DNA of 64,000 nt from Leptasterias polaris (GCA_037783415.1 JAZGTN010000094.1:1240001-1304000); one strand, 5' to 3'; shown: positions 38,501-50,478, counted from the stretch's first letter. Translations and numbers: made by a program. The notes: a model not told the origin generated them from the letters alone.

Positions 38501-41500
38501 ATTTCTGTGACATTTAGCAAAATATGTTCCCTGCTATGTGCGATAAAATGGCTGGCCTTAAAAAAAGCTTAAAACTTTCTGAACCCAGAGTAATGCATTG
38601 TATTGAATGACTGTATTGTTACTAAATTTTTAGTACACAAAATTAAGTCTTAATAATTCTTGACAATTCAGTAACGCTCAATTATGCTGACCAATGCCAT
38701 GGAAGGGAAATTCTTATGCCCAGCCCCTTGAAATAATCATAATGTGGTATAGATAGGTTGCAGTATGACGTAAGTCGGCCATCTTTATGGGCAATTTGGA
38801 ACACACAGTCATGCGTTACGCGTGAGAACGGCGTGCAGCACGCGCACATTTCACCAAACTCATTGCGTGATTGGTTAGTGAATGACGCGGCTGCGTTAAT
38901 AATTTGAGCGCTTGACGCGCCTGCAAGCCAAAATGCGATTTGCCCGTAAAGATGGCGTCTACTGGGAACTATCTATTAATCCTGCCTTCATTGTGTCCTA
39001 CTCTTGAGTCTTTCTTCATGATAATATGTGCAATCTTTTTACTTAAAGCTAAGCATTTATTTTTCCACTTAGAGATTATAGTACATTCAGAAACACTGTT
39101 GTACAGCCTGGCCAAAATGCTTGCACTTATCTTAAACCTAAGATTTGTTGTGTTGTGTTTTGCAAATTTTATAGGACCGTAACAAATTTCATAAGCAGTT
39201 ACCATTAGGTTGCCATGCCAACAAGATGTCAAAGGTCAGATCCAGCCTTTCTTTCAAACACCACTGTACCCTTTCATAGTGTTTCTTGCCTTTACAAAAG
39301 CTGTCTGCAGTTAAATTAATCTCAACATCTGCAAACAAAATTTAAGATAGGATTAGAATTTGTAAAAAAAATACATAAACTTCGCTTCTATTGGCTGAAA
39401 GTTTGTCAGAAATTCAGAAATACTGTACAAAGATACTTGAATAATTCATACAAGAAAACATTAGAACACTGGAACATAGTAAATTCAACCATGACCATCA
39501 ACTTAAACGGTCAAACGGTGCATATAATTTCATGAAATGTAAATCAAGTTTTAAAAATCATCAGTAAATAAACAAATAATAGAAGGTGTATACCAAGGGG
39601 GTTACCAGAAATTAACTAGAAATACAGTAGGTACATATAATACCAGAGGAGTTTAAGGTGAACAAATTTAAAAGGGGGTAATTCAGATCTCAAGTGATTG
39701 TATTTATTTTGAGCATTTCCTCATAACCAAATTGTACCATAGGTTGGCAAGTAGTGGACACCAATCAAGCATTTGGCCAATTATCTTACCCCAAGATAGT
39801 TGGTGAAACCAAACAACTTTTCAAATACCAATATTGTGCTTTCATTTAAAAATATACAGCTTTTCAAAGTTATTCTTTAAATTATCAAAAAGCACTTCAC
39901 AAAGACTCATTTCACAAGATGTTTGAAACTTGCCATTAGAGTTTGACTTACTGTATTTCGTCACTTTCCTTGGTTTTTCAAATTGACATGGCTTTCCTTC
40001 CAAGCCCAACTCCTCATACAAGTCTTTGCTGACCGAGAGAACCAATTTACCTCAGAATTGAACAAAAGTAGGAAACAAAATTTGTAATCATCTAAAGTTA
40101 AATGGAAAATGGGCAAAAGCGAAGTGGTAATGAACAATTTACTAAAATGTTAAGGATTAATTACAAAATGGCAAACACAGCTGAAAAGGACGAATATTGT
40201 TTTGCATTGTGGTGATTGTGAACATGAACGGAATGAAGTAAATCAATACAGAACAAGGAATCAGGAAAAAAATCATAGAATTTCACAGAAATCTGAAAAA
40301 AAGGTAAGAATTCAGGAGTTCTAAACAAAAGTTAAACATTTTAAATCGTACCAAAATGCCTTCAAATCATTGTATTGTTTTCTGTAAGTTCCATCATTTA
40401 ACCCTCCTACTGTTCGCAACATTTTCAAGTGAGTTGACCAACCATTTGAAACCATTCAACTGCCAAAGTTGTGTATGGTGGCACAACTGTGCACAGAACT
40501 GTGTACTGTGTACATGCATTCCCTCATGGTATCATATTGCAAGGCTGGCATAGCTTATCTATCATTCAAAACCACAGTGAATGGTATTGAATGGTCAGAC
40601 AGCAGGAGGGTTAAAAAAAAACATCTGTAGGCCCTAATCCATTTGACAATATACAAACAATTTTTGAACAGACTGTATAATTTTCTAGTATACATGTCCT
40701 ATCTGATGCAGTGAGATTCAGACAACAGTACAACATACTGATACTGATTAGCTTCCTTCCAATCCAAATGAAGAGTTTTTTTAATTTAATTTTTTATTTT
40801 TTTATGAGATATCGCCTTACTCACAAGGCCACGGACGGCCACTTCAAGGTGAGGGCTACACAGAACTGATTTGGGCTATCGACCCAAATCAATTGACACC
40901 AGGGGCACGTTGCCTCCTACTCCTGGGGCTGAAACAGGGTTACCCCCTTCACAGTCCTTAAGGATGTAGGCATGGGTATCATCCACTAGGAGCCTGGCTG
41001 GCTAGGAGCCTGAGTTAGTAAGTAAGTAGTTTTTAAATTAGGATATTATTACATAAATTCACAGAGAGCCCCAAAATAGTAGAAATTATGTTAATTGATT
41101 GACTTACCTGTTGGTAGAATGGCAGCAACACTTTGTGTGTCGATATGACCTATGGACAGACCGTACAATCTACCTACAATGCAAACAAAAATTTACCAAA
41201 AACATCTATTTCCATTTGAGGCTGATGAACAATTCTAATTAATTTTTCCCCTTGATCTTGATTTGGGTTTTTTATGAGGCCCAACTGCGGAAGTGCCTAA
41301 TAACTATAGACCCCTTGCATATGACGTCACCACCCAAACCAGCGCCCTCACTGAGTTCAATGAAGACCTATCATTGGCTGAGAGTAGCGTGCAGCGTGTA
41401 TACGCTTGCACGTTTCAACTGTTTTACCTCAGCGATGGTGGCCAATACAGGGGTTCTATTATAAAATAGTTCAGCCATTTACATGTTAGTATTATTATCA

Positions 41501-43266
41501 TATCTTTTTGGTAATGAAACCAAGGGACCCTCAAACTAGCACTGTGATCCATAGGTCTAAAAATACTTGATTTTTGCGCTGAATTTTTAGAGATGATTTA
41601 ACTGTGGGAGGGAAAACCCAATGCAATTAGTTAGGGACTAAAAACCCAATCTACATGCAAGGTTCTGGGCTAAAGCAGAGTCTGAACTAGCCCCACTTGT
41701 GTGGCCAAGGCTAGCTGAATCCTTGGCCACACGTCCCGACCATTTCTTTTTAAGCTAAGAAATAACCAATTAAATGGCGCATTATGGCGCATTCCCTACG
41801 GGCCAGTCGGCGGTTTAAACCAGCTGAATGTGTTCACCTGGCTCTTAGCTTGCCTTGGGTGTTTTGAATAATCAAACAAATAAAATGTTAACAAGAAATT
41901 TTAAACGATTATTGTGCGACTTAATCCGAATTAATTTCCGCGATGTGTACCAAGAGCCGCCATTTTAGAATGACCCCAACAATCATGCGAATCGAATGCG
42001 ACGTCATTGGCCGGCTGGGCTATGGGCGGAGCGATACGGTGGGAACATTTCATTGGTTGCTTTGTGACTGCTCCGCCCACAGCCCAGCCGGCCGATGACG
42101 TCGCATTCGATTCCCATGATTGTTGGGGTCATTCTAAAATGGCGGCTCTTGGTAACACATCGCGGAAATTAATTAATTCGGAGTAAGTCGCACAATAATC
42201 GTTTAAAATTTCTTGTTAACAATAATATTTTATTTGTTTGATTATTCAAAACACCCAAGGCAAGCTAAGAGCCAGGTGAACACATTCAGCTGGTTTAAAC
42301 CGCCGACTGGCCCGTAGGGAATGCGCCATAATGCGCCATTTAATTGGTTATTTCTTAGCTTAAAAAGAAATGGTCGGGACGTGTGGTCAAGGATTCAGCT
42401 AGCCTTGGCCACACAAGTGGGGCTAAGTCTGAATCAGTTTCCACAGAGGTGAAAAGCAGGAAAGACACGCCAACCTGAATCCCCTGAATGTAGATCAAAG
42501 GCTTGGTTCATGAAGAATTGGATGAATTTTGGAAAGTCCAGTGGGAATTTCTTTACCTGTCTTCAGAAATGCTTGGATAAACTCCTCATTCACTAGCTCT
42601 ACAAGAGGAAGTTTTTTGATGATGCAGTACGTTTGATGATCGGGGTTTGCCACTTTGATGCCATCTGGTTCTGATGCATGACCTGGAAGAAAAATCTCCA
42701 CCTGTTGTAAGAAAATAATCCATGCAACCGTAATCCACAAAACAAATCAGCTGTTATCAAGGACCTCAATAGCTACAATAATCATTGTACTCAACTACTT
42801 AGCATAGTCTCACAATTTCCTTCAAAGTTTAACAAGCCCGTGATCTCACTAGCTGTTGTAACCACATTTTGGCAAGTTCAAGTTACTGGACCCAAAAAGA
42901 CATTTTCGATGCATAAAATAACTACACTTCCCTTTGCACTACTAAAAAGTAAAACAGTACAATCGTTACCTGTGACTTAGGAGCCTCTATTTTACATAAA
43001 ATATTGAAGATTTAGGCCTACATTTTGTAAAGAATCATCTTTTAATGTTAGGGATTACACTGGCTGTGTAACATCTACGTTCGTTCCTCCCCTATCCATC
43101 TCACTGACTCAATCATCAATGGTTGTTTGAACTACATTTTATTTTTAGTACTTACCGCATGATTGAAGAAATGGTCTCTGATACAAGCTGTGTGTCTAGA
43201 ATTTGTATGAGTGAAAAGTGAACTTTCAAAGATCTTCTTACTCTTTGGACACTCAAATTCAACCAT
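35586..43266 (-). CDS. RPP40: ribonuclease P/MRP protein subunit p40
   Basis: Protein subunit of nuclear RNase P (tRNA 5' maturation) and RNase MRP (pre-rRNA processing). Eight coding exons on the minus strand, in order: 43266-43156, 42701-42557, 41173-41108, 40050-39952, 39328-39203, 38478-38208, 36455-36321, 35781-35586. All borders are GT/AG and phases join without a break, giving 1149 nt and 382 residues (human is about 363). The ATG at 43266 is chosen because an in-frame TAA lies 9 nt upstream of it. Family signatures: LPLVELVNEEFIQAFLKTG (residues about 67-85), YEELGLEG PCQF, FDILLAWQ, VYEWLGA, the YVCPTPSQIV block, PWASLTVHGFQDSPVSW and the C-terminal YWLVRSIGSHDICP. Oddity: exon 6 carries an extra Ser/Thr/Lys/Gly-rich stretch of about 20 residues before VYEWLGA. 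Several introns hold mobile elements. Identification is by protein pattern, with strong co-linearity to the human protein. Confidence 0.95.
37024..38060. mobile_element. TTAA-flanked MITE interrupted by a second element
   Basis: AGGAGGGATGTTGTCATGAT at the left pairs with ATCATGACAACAGTCCCCCC at the right. TTAA borders it on both sides (37020-37023, 38061-38064). The element at 37231-38033 is inserted close to its right end. An inner hairpin, ATCACAGCAGGCCTG with CAGGCCTGCTGTGAT, lies at 37040-37230. It is in RPP40 intron 6. Confidence 0.85.
37231..38033. mobile_element. TAGCCCT-family element with 9-bp target duplication
   Basis: Begins TAGCCCTATATAGGACTC and ends GCCGCCAGGGCTA. GCTGTGATC flanks it exactly on both sides (37222-37230, 38034-38042). 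Long internal arms pair: TTCCATGGCGGCATACATTT (37375) with its complement near 37888. Between them lies a tandem duplication with ACAGTGTCTGCCGTGCGTAC (37500 and 37567). A duplication of 9-10 bp is typical of Mutator-like elements; that class is an inference. Confidence 0.85.
38753..38972. mobile_element. MITE in RPP40 intron 5
   Basis: Ends ATAGGTTGCAGTATGACG and ACTGGGAACTAT are imperfect inverted repeats. Better pairing occurs inside, GGCCATCTTTATGGGCAA with TTGCCCGTAAAGATGGC. The interior is CpG-rich. Confidence 0.65.
40402..40610. mobile_element. piggyBac-like MITE, copy 1
   Basis: TTAA-CCCTCCTACTG at the left and CAGCAGGAGGG-TTAA at the right. 209 bp. CCC/GGG termini with TTAA duplication are the piggyBac hallmark. 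A copy of the same family lies at 48563-48774. Confidence 0.85.
40775..41035 (-). mobile_element. SINE-like insertion with T-rich (poly-A complement) end
   Basis: A T-rich left end (40777-40804) precedes GC-richer sequence containing ACAAGGCCACGGACGGCCAC, CAAGGTGAGGGCTACACAGA and CTAGGAGCCTGGCTGGCTAG, unlike the AT-rich flanks. This fits a retroposed short element on the minus strand. No promoter boxes were identified. Confidence 0.4.
41306..41461. mobile_element. TAGACC-family MITE in RPP40 intron 2
   Basis: ATAGACCCCTTGCATATGAC at the left, GGCCAATACAGGGGTTCTAT at the right. Related to 9347-9519 and 60952-61131. Confidence 0.65.
41687..42426. mobile_element. hAT-like foldback element, TAGCCCCA termini
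   Basis: Two arms of about 330 bp, TAGCCCCACTTGTGTGGCCA at the left and its complement ending GTGGGGCTA at the right, nearly identical along their length, separated by a short loop near 42035. GTCTGAA flanks both sides (41680-41686, 42427-42433), extendable to 8 bp. A single partial copy lies at 53717-54127. No coding capacity. Confidence 0.88.
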
Positions 43267-44732
43267 TCTGCAACTTTATAAACACTGAAGAGTGAAGTAT
43301 TGTGTTAACCAAACTGCTGTTCAAAATTCCCACATGTACACTGCCTGGTTTATAAACAAATATAATAAGTAGAGTGGCTCCTGTTATGTTTTCATTTGAG
43401 AGAACACCATACAAAGTCTGGGACACAGACAAATCTATTTTAGCAGCCTTGTTTTTGAAGCACGCCCTCTACATGCCGATTTAGATTTCTGTGACTTTTC
43501 ACTTTTCACTATTCTTTTTTCCAAAAGGCCGTCTTGCGGCGTACAAATCAAAGATCATAGCGACCTTTGGTAAAATTTACGTCCAATAAATCGACTGGTG
43601 TAAAACTTTGGTTTGTCTACACACATTTTGTGTGAATTCATAGAAACCGAAATATATTTGACAAGTTTTATTACTAATTTATTTCAAAACAAAGTGTCAA
43701 GACAAATTAATATAAAATAACGTTTACAAAAAGTATGTTTTTGCACGGAAATGCTTTGCCAATAATGGCCAAGTTCCCACAAGGACAGTTTTGTCGACTA
43801 GCGGCTGATTTTGTCTGGTACAACACGTGTTATTCATCATGACCAGTTACTATCCCAAGGACAACACTTCAGCCAAGGACTTGTAACAGAGGTTAATTCC
43901 ATCAACAAACATTACCTAGTTATCAATTACACATGTACAACTGAATTTTCACCCCATATCATTCATTTATTCAGAAATGTTTGTATCCCTTCACAAAACA
44001 AAACAACAAATACAAAATACACTTTACAAGAAAAGGAATACAGGAAAAGCCGAATGCTTTAAACAATCCTTACCAATCTGAACTAGTGAGGGCATTACTA
44101 ACTGATTCTTGTATAGTTCACATACATTAAAGAAATTAATTGGAAATGTTTAAAAACAATCAAACAAAAATTAATACTTATCAGGATTGTTACAATTCTA
44201 ATCTTTCACCCACATTTAATTTCTTTATAATTAAGATGCCCATAGACATTGGTTGAATACTAGTGTTGCATCAACCTTTAAGCTACAAAGCTAGTCTCCC
44301 ATCTTTTACAGAGACTCATGGAGCACTTCATGTACATAGTTTAAAGCTTGCCTGACTAGGTACATAAAATCGTTGTAATCAAAAGGTACCAATGAATGCA
44401 CAGCTTGATGTTTTGGGTAAAAAATATGAAAGTAATAAATTATCGTTACATTGTATCCCTCCTATGATGGAGGAAGGATGCTCCTACTATCATGTAGATT
44501 GTGGAGGCCACTGTTGCACACCATCCAACATTACACGCTACCCTTATTATGCATAATGTGTACACTCTGATCCATGGGATGAATTTTGTTATGGTTTCAA
44601 AGGGTCAATCAGAAGGCTTGTTCAAGTTAAAGCTTTGCAATAAGATGTCTGTATAGATTTAGGTTTTGTAAACAAAAAATGGCATGAAATCCTTCCCCTA
44701 CCCCCAAATCCCCAAAACATAAATGAAGTTAC

Positions 44733-44738
44733 TTTATT
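44733..44738 (-). other. candidate EMC4 poly(A) signal
   Basis: TTTATT on the plus strand (AATAAA on the transcript strand) lies about 130 bp past the EMC4 stop, a normal distance for a short 3' UTR. The signal would end the transcript about 1.5 kb before the RPP40 start. Confidence 0.45.
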
Positions 44739-44869
44739 GTCTCCAAATAACATTAGAAAAAGCCATTATAAACCACATCACTATATTTATCTATGTCCAC
44801 AAAACTCTTGTTTAAATAACCATTTTCGAAACAGCTTTAGATTACATTTGATGAAACTCTCGCCAATTC

Positions 44870-47800
44870 TCAGAGAATGACCCCACCGCCAGAATATTCC
44901 ATTCTCTGTAAAGAAATTAAATAAATATACAATAAATACAAAAATATATAAAGTTATATTTGAGTTGAGGAAATTAAATATGAACTGACACAGCTCAACA
45001 ACAAGGTATACTTCAATGATTCGTATTCAAGACTAGAGGAGCTGTCAAAAAAACAAAAAACATTTGGACGAACACTGTTGCCCACTGGGCATCTGTGGGC
45101 ATAGAAAACTTATGCTCAAATTCGATTTAATACGGTGTTTGATAAACGACTGGAAAACACAATTACGTTACACATGTACATTTACATCAAACAGGTTCCC
45201 ACTTTATATTGCTACCTCTTCTCAACCAAAATCTTCATAACTTGTCTGAGAACTGACAAACAAAGAAGGTTGACTGAATAAGAAAGTAGAGAGATGACTA
45301 CATGTCCAATGTACCTTGCACTAGCACAGGTAACATCACAAAAGCAACAAATAGACAGGAACAGTCCATACAAAGTCCATACAAAGAATTTTATACCAAC
45401 AACCTCAATTATGATAATGATTTAAAGGCAAAGTATACCTTTCGTTTTTTAGAACCTTTCAATTGTTTTTATCCTATATAAATGTAGATATATACAATAA
45501 AACTAACCTGTGAAAATTTCATTTCAAAAGGTGGTAATCTGTCCACACAGGAGGAATAATCACAATGTGGAATACACAGTCTGCGAAACGTTTCATGAAG
45601 AAACCTCTCTTAGATTGAAATGTTTTTGAATCCCTATCACTAAAACCACATTCCTTTGAAGCAGTGCTTCTTACCAAGTAAGTTTTTATGATCATTCATT
45701 TTTGGAGTAAATAACAAAGGTATAGACCCACGTTCGAACATGATGAGCGCCCTTCCATTTTGGGAGTCAACTCTATTATTCTTGTGTACAATTTGACTCC
45801 CAAAATGGAAGGGCGCTCATCATGTTCGAACATGCGTTCCGCGTTGTGCAATGGGTCTATACACTCCCTTTTAGTACTTTAACTAGTATTTAGACCAAGG
45901 ACTTGAATAAAGTCTAGTTAAACCTCAGCCTTCAGTCCTCAATACCAAGATGATCTCACCTGTTGTGGTTCCAGGAATGACAGCCAATCAGATGAGTGCG
46001 TTGGTAATAAACCCATCGATGAACACTTGTATAAAGCTAAAGCAATGCCCAGCAGGTTGGAGACAAAGTAGACTATTTTTTGAACAAGCGCCTGTGGACT
46101 AGCTTCTAACATCTTGGCAGCTGTATTATGAAAAAAGGGTAGTATTTAGAGAGCATTGAGGCAGTAACTCGGGTCTCTGCTCAATGGAAAACATCTTTGT
46201 AGGTGTTCCTAGTTTTGATTGCAAGGCTATTGTTGCGCACGACATGGTCTGCAAGCTCCGACTCCATGGCTAGGTCTGGCGCCACACACACATTTACATG
46301 CAATGTACCGTCCGCACAGTACACTGAGCCCACACAAAGAGCCTGTTTGGATGAAAGTCTGGGTCCAATTTCATGGCTCTGCTTAGTGCGGAATTCTGCG
46401 CTTATGGCGCTGGGTTTGTGTGCTTTACAGGGGGGGGGGGTAAGCACAGAATTTTGTGGTAAGCAGAGCCATGAAATTGGGCCTTGTATTCTTCTGGGTT
46501 TATGTTAGTAGGATACTCCAGACATATCTTAAATGATAGTTTGCTTGTTCACTCACTCAGCTCCCTCTTTCAAAGGTGTCTCTTATTTGTTAATAATCAT
46601 TTGCTTCCAGTGCAATTTATCACAACAACATTTAATGGTAAAACAAACATTTTTCAAAAACACCTGCTGCAAAGCAGATTTGAAACTAGCTGCAATAATC
46701 ATAGCTCTATGTCACATCCCTCCAGTCTACGACCATCCAGAAGGATCAAGGGTTACGATTATCGCAATTAACTTGAAACACACTTTGAATTAACCCTTTC
46801 AGCCCCAAGGGCGACTATAGTCGACTGTGCACTATACCCTGCTTCAGCCCCAAAGGCGACTATAGTCGCCCAAGACAACACACAACAAAGCACTCAAGCC
46901 TGGGCACAAAGGCCATTTGTTAAAAAGCTGTAGTTTTGTCCATGTTCACCCTCCATACCCAAGCTTACCATCATTGGAAAGAGAAAGATCGGATCTTTCC
47001 AATGACGGTAAAATAAGATAGGGTTGTTATTTTGCAACCGCTTCAAATTAGAGTAGAAAGATCCGAAATGCCAAACACCTATGGAGCGCCATAAGGTTGT
47101 GTGCAAAAAAGTGTTTGGGTTTTCAGAACACACTGAGGAAGCAAAGACCAAGAACTTGGACATTTTGTGGCTGATTTCAATGATTTTTGAATTATATGAA
47201 AGGAAATTCAATAAGTAAGACAATTTTTATTACCCCTTATGCTCTTAAATAAAATCTTCAAGGTAATAACAGAGTTTGTAAAGTCAAACTTTGAACACCA
47301 GCTTCCTGTTGTGTGAGGAAGTGTGCTTCACGCTTGAGTGGTCAAAGAACGTGGGCTCCAGCAGTTGTTTATGTCAAAAGAACTTGGGGCTGAAAGGGTT
47401 AAGCCAAAAACTTTACAAAGTTGAAAATGCACACATTTTATAAGCCTTATACTTACTTGTTTTAATAGCTAAGAGAGCTTGTATAGGTCGCCAGACCATC
47501 ATGCCAACCATCATTATAGGGAATATGGAGATCGAGTTACCAGACATGTACATGATGAACAGGTTCATTGGCAGCTGCTTCAAGGGACCAAGGGCAACAT
47601 CCCAATATTTCTAGAGAGAAAAAAACAAACATGATCATAAAAGTTTAGAGGAAGGCATTTCTTTGTAGGTCTTTGATGTTTTCAAGCAATGGACAATTTC
47701 TACTGTACTAAGTGAAGATGACATTTGCTGCCTGATATGTGGCAGAGTTTTCACTGTCGGTGGTATGTAGGATTTCTACCCTACACAACTGGTACCTTGT

Positions 47801-50478
47801 TTAGTCTGTTTTAAAGAGATACTATAGTTACAGACACCAGTGAGAGTCACATATTTTTCCTCCCAAACTTTATCACTGTGTTAATAAGTTTTCCTCCCAA
47901 ACTTTACCAATGTGAAAGTTTTCTCCAATAGTCTATCACTTTGAATAGTTTTCTCTAGTACTTCATCACTGTGAATAGTTTTCTCTAATACTTCATCACT
48001 TTGTAGAATGTTTCTGCTGTACCTTTTCTGTCACAAAACCTCTATGCAGTGATAAAATCTCTTTACGGTGATAAAGTATGGAGGGTGATACACAGTAACA
48101 ACAGAAGAAGGTAATCTGGGCTCAAAGTATGTAAGTACAGGTGATGGCAAGCAGCAATGAAAGCGAACTATGTCTTCAGAAAGCAGAATATTTGGGGGTA
48201 ATTTTGTTTGTTTTCAATTATACCTTGACAGCTAAGCTGGATTCTGTGTCATGTACCGTCACATCAGCAAGAGCTCTTTCTGAGTAACCAATAGGAGCTG
48301 GTAAATCAGGTACTGATTGATACTGCCTGTCAGCTTTGATTCTGAAAGAAAATTATTGCTGAGTTTAACTTTAAAATCTTCAAACCTTAGGGTGGAGGGA
48401 GGATGGCGGGTACTCTTACTCCTAGAACTATGACCGAGGTTCATACTGCTGGAGACGATAGTGGAACTAACCTCATACTATAGTGTTAGGAGTACATGGA
48501 GGGTCAAGTAATTCAGCCACTTCAGTGACAGATATAGTGATGTTCGATATACTGACACTTAACCCTCCTACTCTTGGTAACATTTTCCAGTGAGTTGACC
48601 AACCATTTGAAACCATTCAACTGCACTGGTTGTGTATGATGGCACAACTGTGCACATAACATGTGTGTACTGTGTAGATGCATTTACCACATGATATTAC
48701 ATTGCAGGCTGGCATAGTTTATCTACCATTCAAAACCACAGTGGATGATATTGAATGATCAGACAGTAGAAGGGTTAAGGATGGACAATATGACGATATT
48801 ATCGTCGCTATACGATATTAAAACAATATCGACAATGTCGATGATGGTTTTTAAAAATATCGAAATATTGCGATATTCGCGATATTCGTGATATTATATA
48901 AAATAGACGATATGGTTTTAAAGAAAGCTTAATCACGCTTTTTCTGTTCAAAGGGTTCCAATTTTTGTAGTCCATTCAATAATTTGGACGGCGACCAGGC
49001 CTCAATATTTGTAAACCCCAGGTTTTTTTATGTAAATGTCGCAAAATCAGACTCAGTTGAATGAATTGGGGCTTTAGAAATATATATCGAAGGAAACCGG
49101 TCCCATTGTGTACGTCTTCCCATCTAGCCATGGTTTTTTTTTTTTTCATGGTATCGCCGAACGTGATGCACAGGCTGATTGGCCGATTTCTGATTGGCCG
49201 CTTTCCGATTAGCCGAAATTCACTAGATTGGCGTGAATAATTATGACGTCATGCTTCTCACAGCGCTGCCATTCAATAGTATTTATCACCTTGATCCCGC
49301 AGATGTGCTTGCTCCCAACTTAGTAAACCTTATAGTAAGGGGGTGAAGGAAGGGCGTGTAGCCGTGGGAGCGAAATAGCGAGGGAAATTCCCTTGATGAG
49401 AAATCACTGCATGGTCGGGAAACGTCGGGAGAACAGTTATAAAAAGCACATATAAATGTAAGACGTTTTGTTTTCATGGAATATGGATATTAAATTCAGT
49501 GATCTATTCTCAGCGGTTTATCCATACAGTCATGTCTTGTTTGTTATTCTATTGCTCATGTCCTCCCTGCGCGCGGTACAAACCGTTTTTCCGTGTTCGA
49601 AATTTTGTCACGATATATCGACATATCGGCGATATTAACCCGACGATATATCGCCAGTCAAAATTTACGATATCATCTAGGGCTACTGACACTCTGAGTC
49701 GTGAGTATTAATCATCCATGTGACTTAAGTTTTACACTGTTGATTGAATAGCCTGATCTGATGGTGATGAAGGTTAGAACCAGTCAACTAAAACTGGGGC
49801 ACTGTATTATAGTCTGTATTATAATATTTTTTTGACTACTGGCGGCGCACCACCAGGCTAGAAATATAGCAACCATCGAAGTCAAAAGTCGAAGAGTATA
49901 CTGTGACTGGGCTGGGGGTCTAGGTAGGTTACATATTAGACCCAGTAACTGGGGCGCTGTACTCCTTTTTTCAAAATTTTTGCATCACGACCGATGATGC
50001 CAAAATTTTGAAAAAAGGAGTAGGCTACACTCCTACAGCGCCCCAGTTACTGGGTCTAGTTACATATAAAATTTAAAAAGAAAGGGTTCATCCTTCGCCA
50101 AACCACCGCGGGCGCAGGTGTATTGACCCATGAAAGTAATAAGACCTAATCATGGGCAAGTATCCCTATCCCTATCCTATATACACTCTACTGACTACTG
50201 ACAACTGTATAACTCATTAACTGAGATGAGTGATATAAATCATGTGCAGACAACAGATAAGCATGATAAGCAGCAGGTGGGTCGAGTTGTCGCAGATGAT
50301 GTAACTTAAGTTTACAAGTAAATTTAATGGCCATGGACCTTCTCAGAAAGTTAAATGGAATCTAAACAGCTACTAGCATGAACTAAACGATATGAGAATG
50401 ACCATATTACCTTGAGGTGAAATCTATAGACCATTTGTGCCTCCGGTTTCGTGAACCGGATCCCTGAGCGGTCGCCAT
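44870..50478 (-). CDS. EMC4: ER membrane protein complex subunit 4
   Basis: Subunit of the ER membrane complex, which inserts tail-anchored and multipass membrane proteins. Five coding exons on the minus strand: 50478-50411, 48341-48224, 47610-47457, 46120-45960, 44905-44870. Phases join cleanly to 178 residues plus stop (human 183). Exon 1 starts [19 protein letters not shown], matching the short basic N-terminus of the family. Exon 3 holds [20 protein letters not shown] and [11 protein letters not shown]. The first hydrophobic segment is at about residues 77-98 and the second (exon 4, [16 protein letters not shown]) at about 127-143. They are followed by [17 protein letters not shown] and the tail [11 protein letters not shown]. 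The family lacks a cleaved signal peptide, and none is seen. The most variable part is exon 2, as in other animals. Introns carry piggyBac-like and other elements. Confidence 0.96.
45422..45874. mobile_element. GGCAAAGTATAC-family MITE, host of a nested hairpin
   Basis: Starts TTAAAGGCAAAGTATACCTT and ends ACACTCCCTTTTA. Its 3' part is split by the element at 45722-45864. Compared with the uninterrupted relative at 33641-33971, the rest is collinear apart from a deletion near 45660. In EMC4 intron 4. Confidence 0.8.
45722..45864. mobile_element. hairpin element with TATAGACCC ends, nested
   Basis: TATAGACCCA and TGGGTCTATA form the ends. Within, GTTCGAACATGATGAGCGCC and the following bases are exactly complementary to the right arm, a stem of about 39 bp. 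It interrupts the host MITE at a TA or TATA. Confidence 0.8.
46362..46483. repeat. inverted repeat in EMC4 intron 3
   Basis: GGTCCAATTTCATGGCTCTG then CTTA (46362-46385) pairs with the stretch at 46460-46483 (TAAGCAGAGCCATGAAATTG). The loop contains an 11-G run at 46429-46440. Frames reading through this region on both strands mirror each other because of the repeat. Confidence 0.8.
46794..47398. mobile_element. piggyBac-like MITE, second family
   Basis: TTAA-CCCTTTCAGCCCCAAGGG at the left (TTAA 46790-46793) and TTGGGGCTGAAAGGG-TTAA at the right (47399-47402). 605 bp. A subterminal motif, GCGACTATAGTCG, occurs twice near the left end. The 109-codon minus frame inside (46894-47223) does not look like a transposase. 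Confidence 0.88.
47890..48010. repeat. minisatellite of about 31 bp in EMC4 intron 2
   Basis: Three to four imperfect copies of TAGTTTTCTCTAATACTTCA followed by TCACTTTGAA. Confidence 0.75.
48563..48774. mobile_element. piggyBac-like MITE, copy 2
   Basis: TTAA-CCCTCCTACT at the left and AGTAGAAGGG-TTAA at the right; collinear with 40402-40610 (shared AGTGAGTTGACCAACCATTT and CATTCAAAACCACAGTG). Confidence 0.85.
48786..49683. mobile_element. element with ATATCG-rich subterminal repeats
   Basis: Both ends are packed with CGATAT/ATATCG words (about 48797-48915 and 49612-49676), in opposite orientation, enclosing about 700 bp of ordinary sequence. This layout is typical of a DNA transposon with subterminal transposase sites. 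No clean duplication was read. Confidence 0.6.
49937..50058. mobile_element. short MITE with exact 9-bp target duplication
   Basis: TAGACCCAGTAACTGGGGCG and its complement form the ends. The arms continue as CTCCTTTTTTCAAAATTTT. GTTACATAT flanks it exactly (49928-49936, 50059-50067). In EMC4 intron 1. Confidence 0.85.

Noticed and set aside
46181..46508. Mirrored frames on both strands
   Set aside because: They traverse an inverted repeat in EMC4 intron 3 and have no family resemblance.
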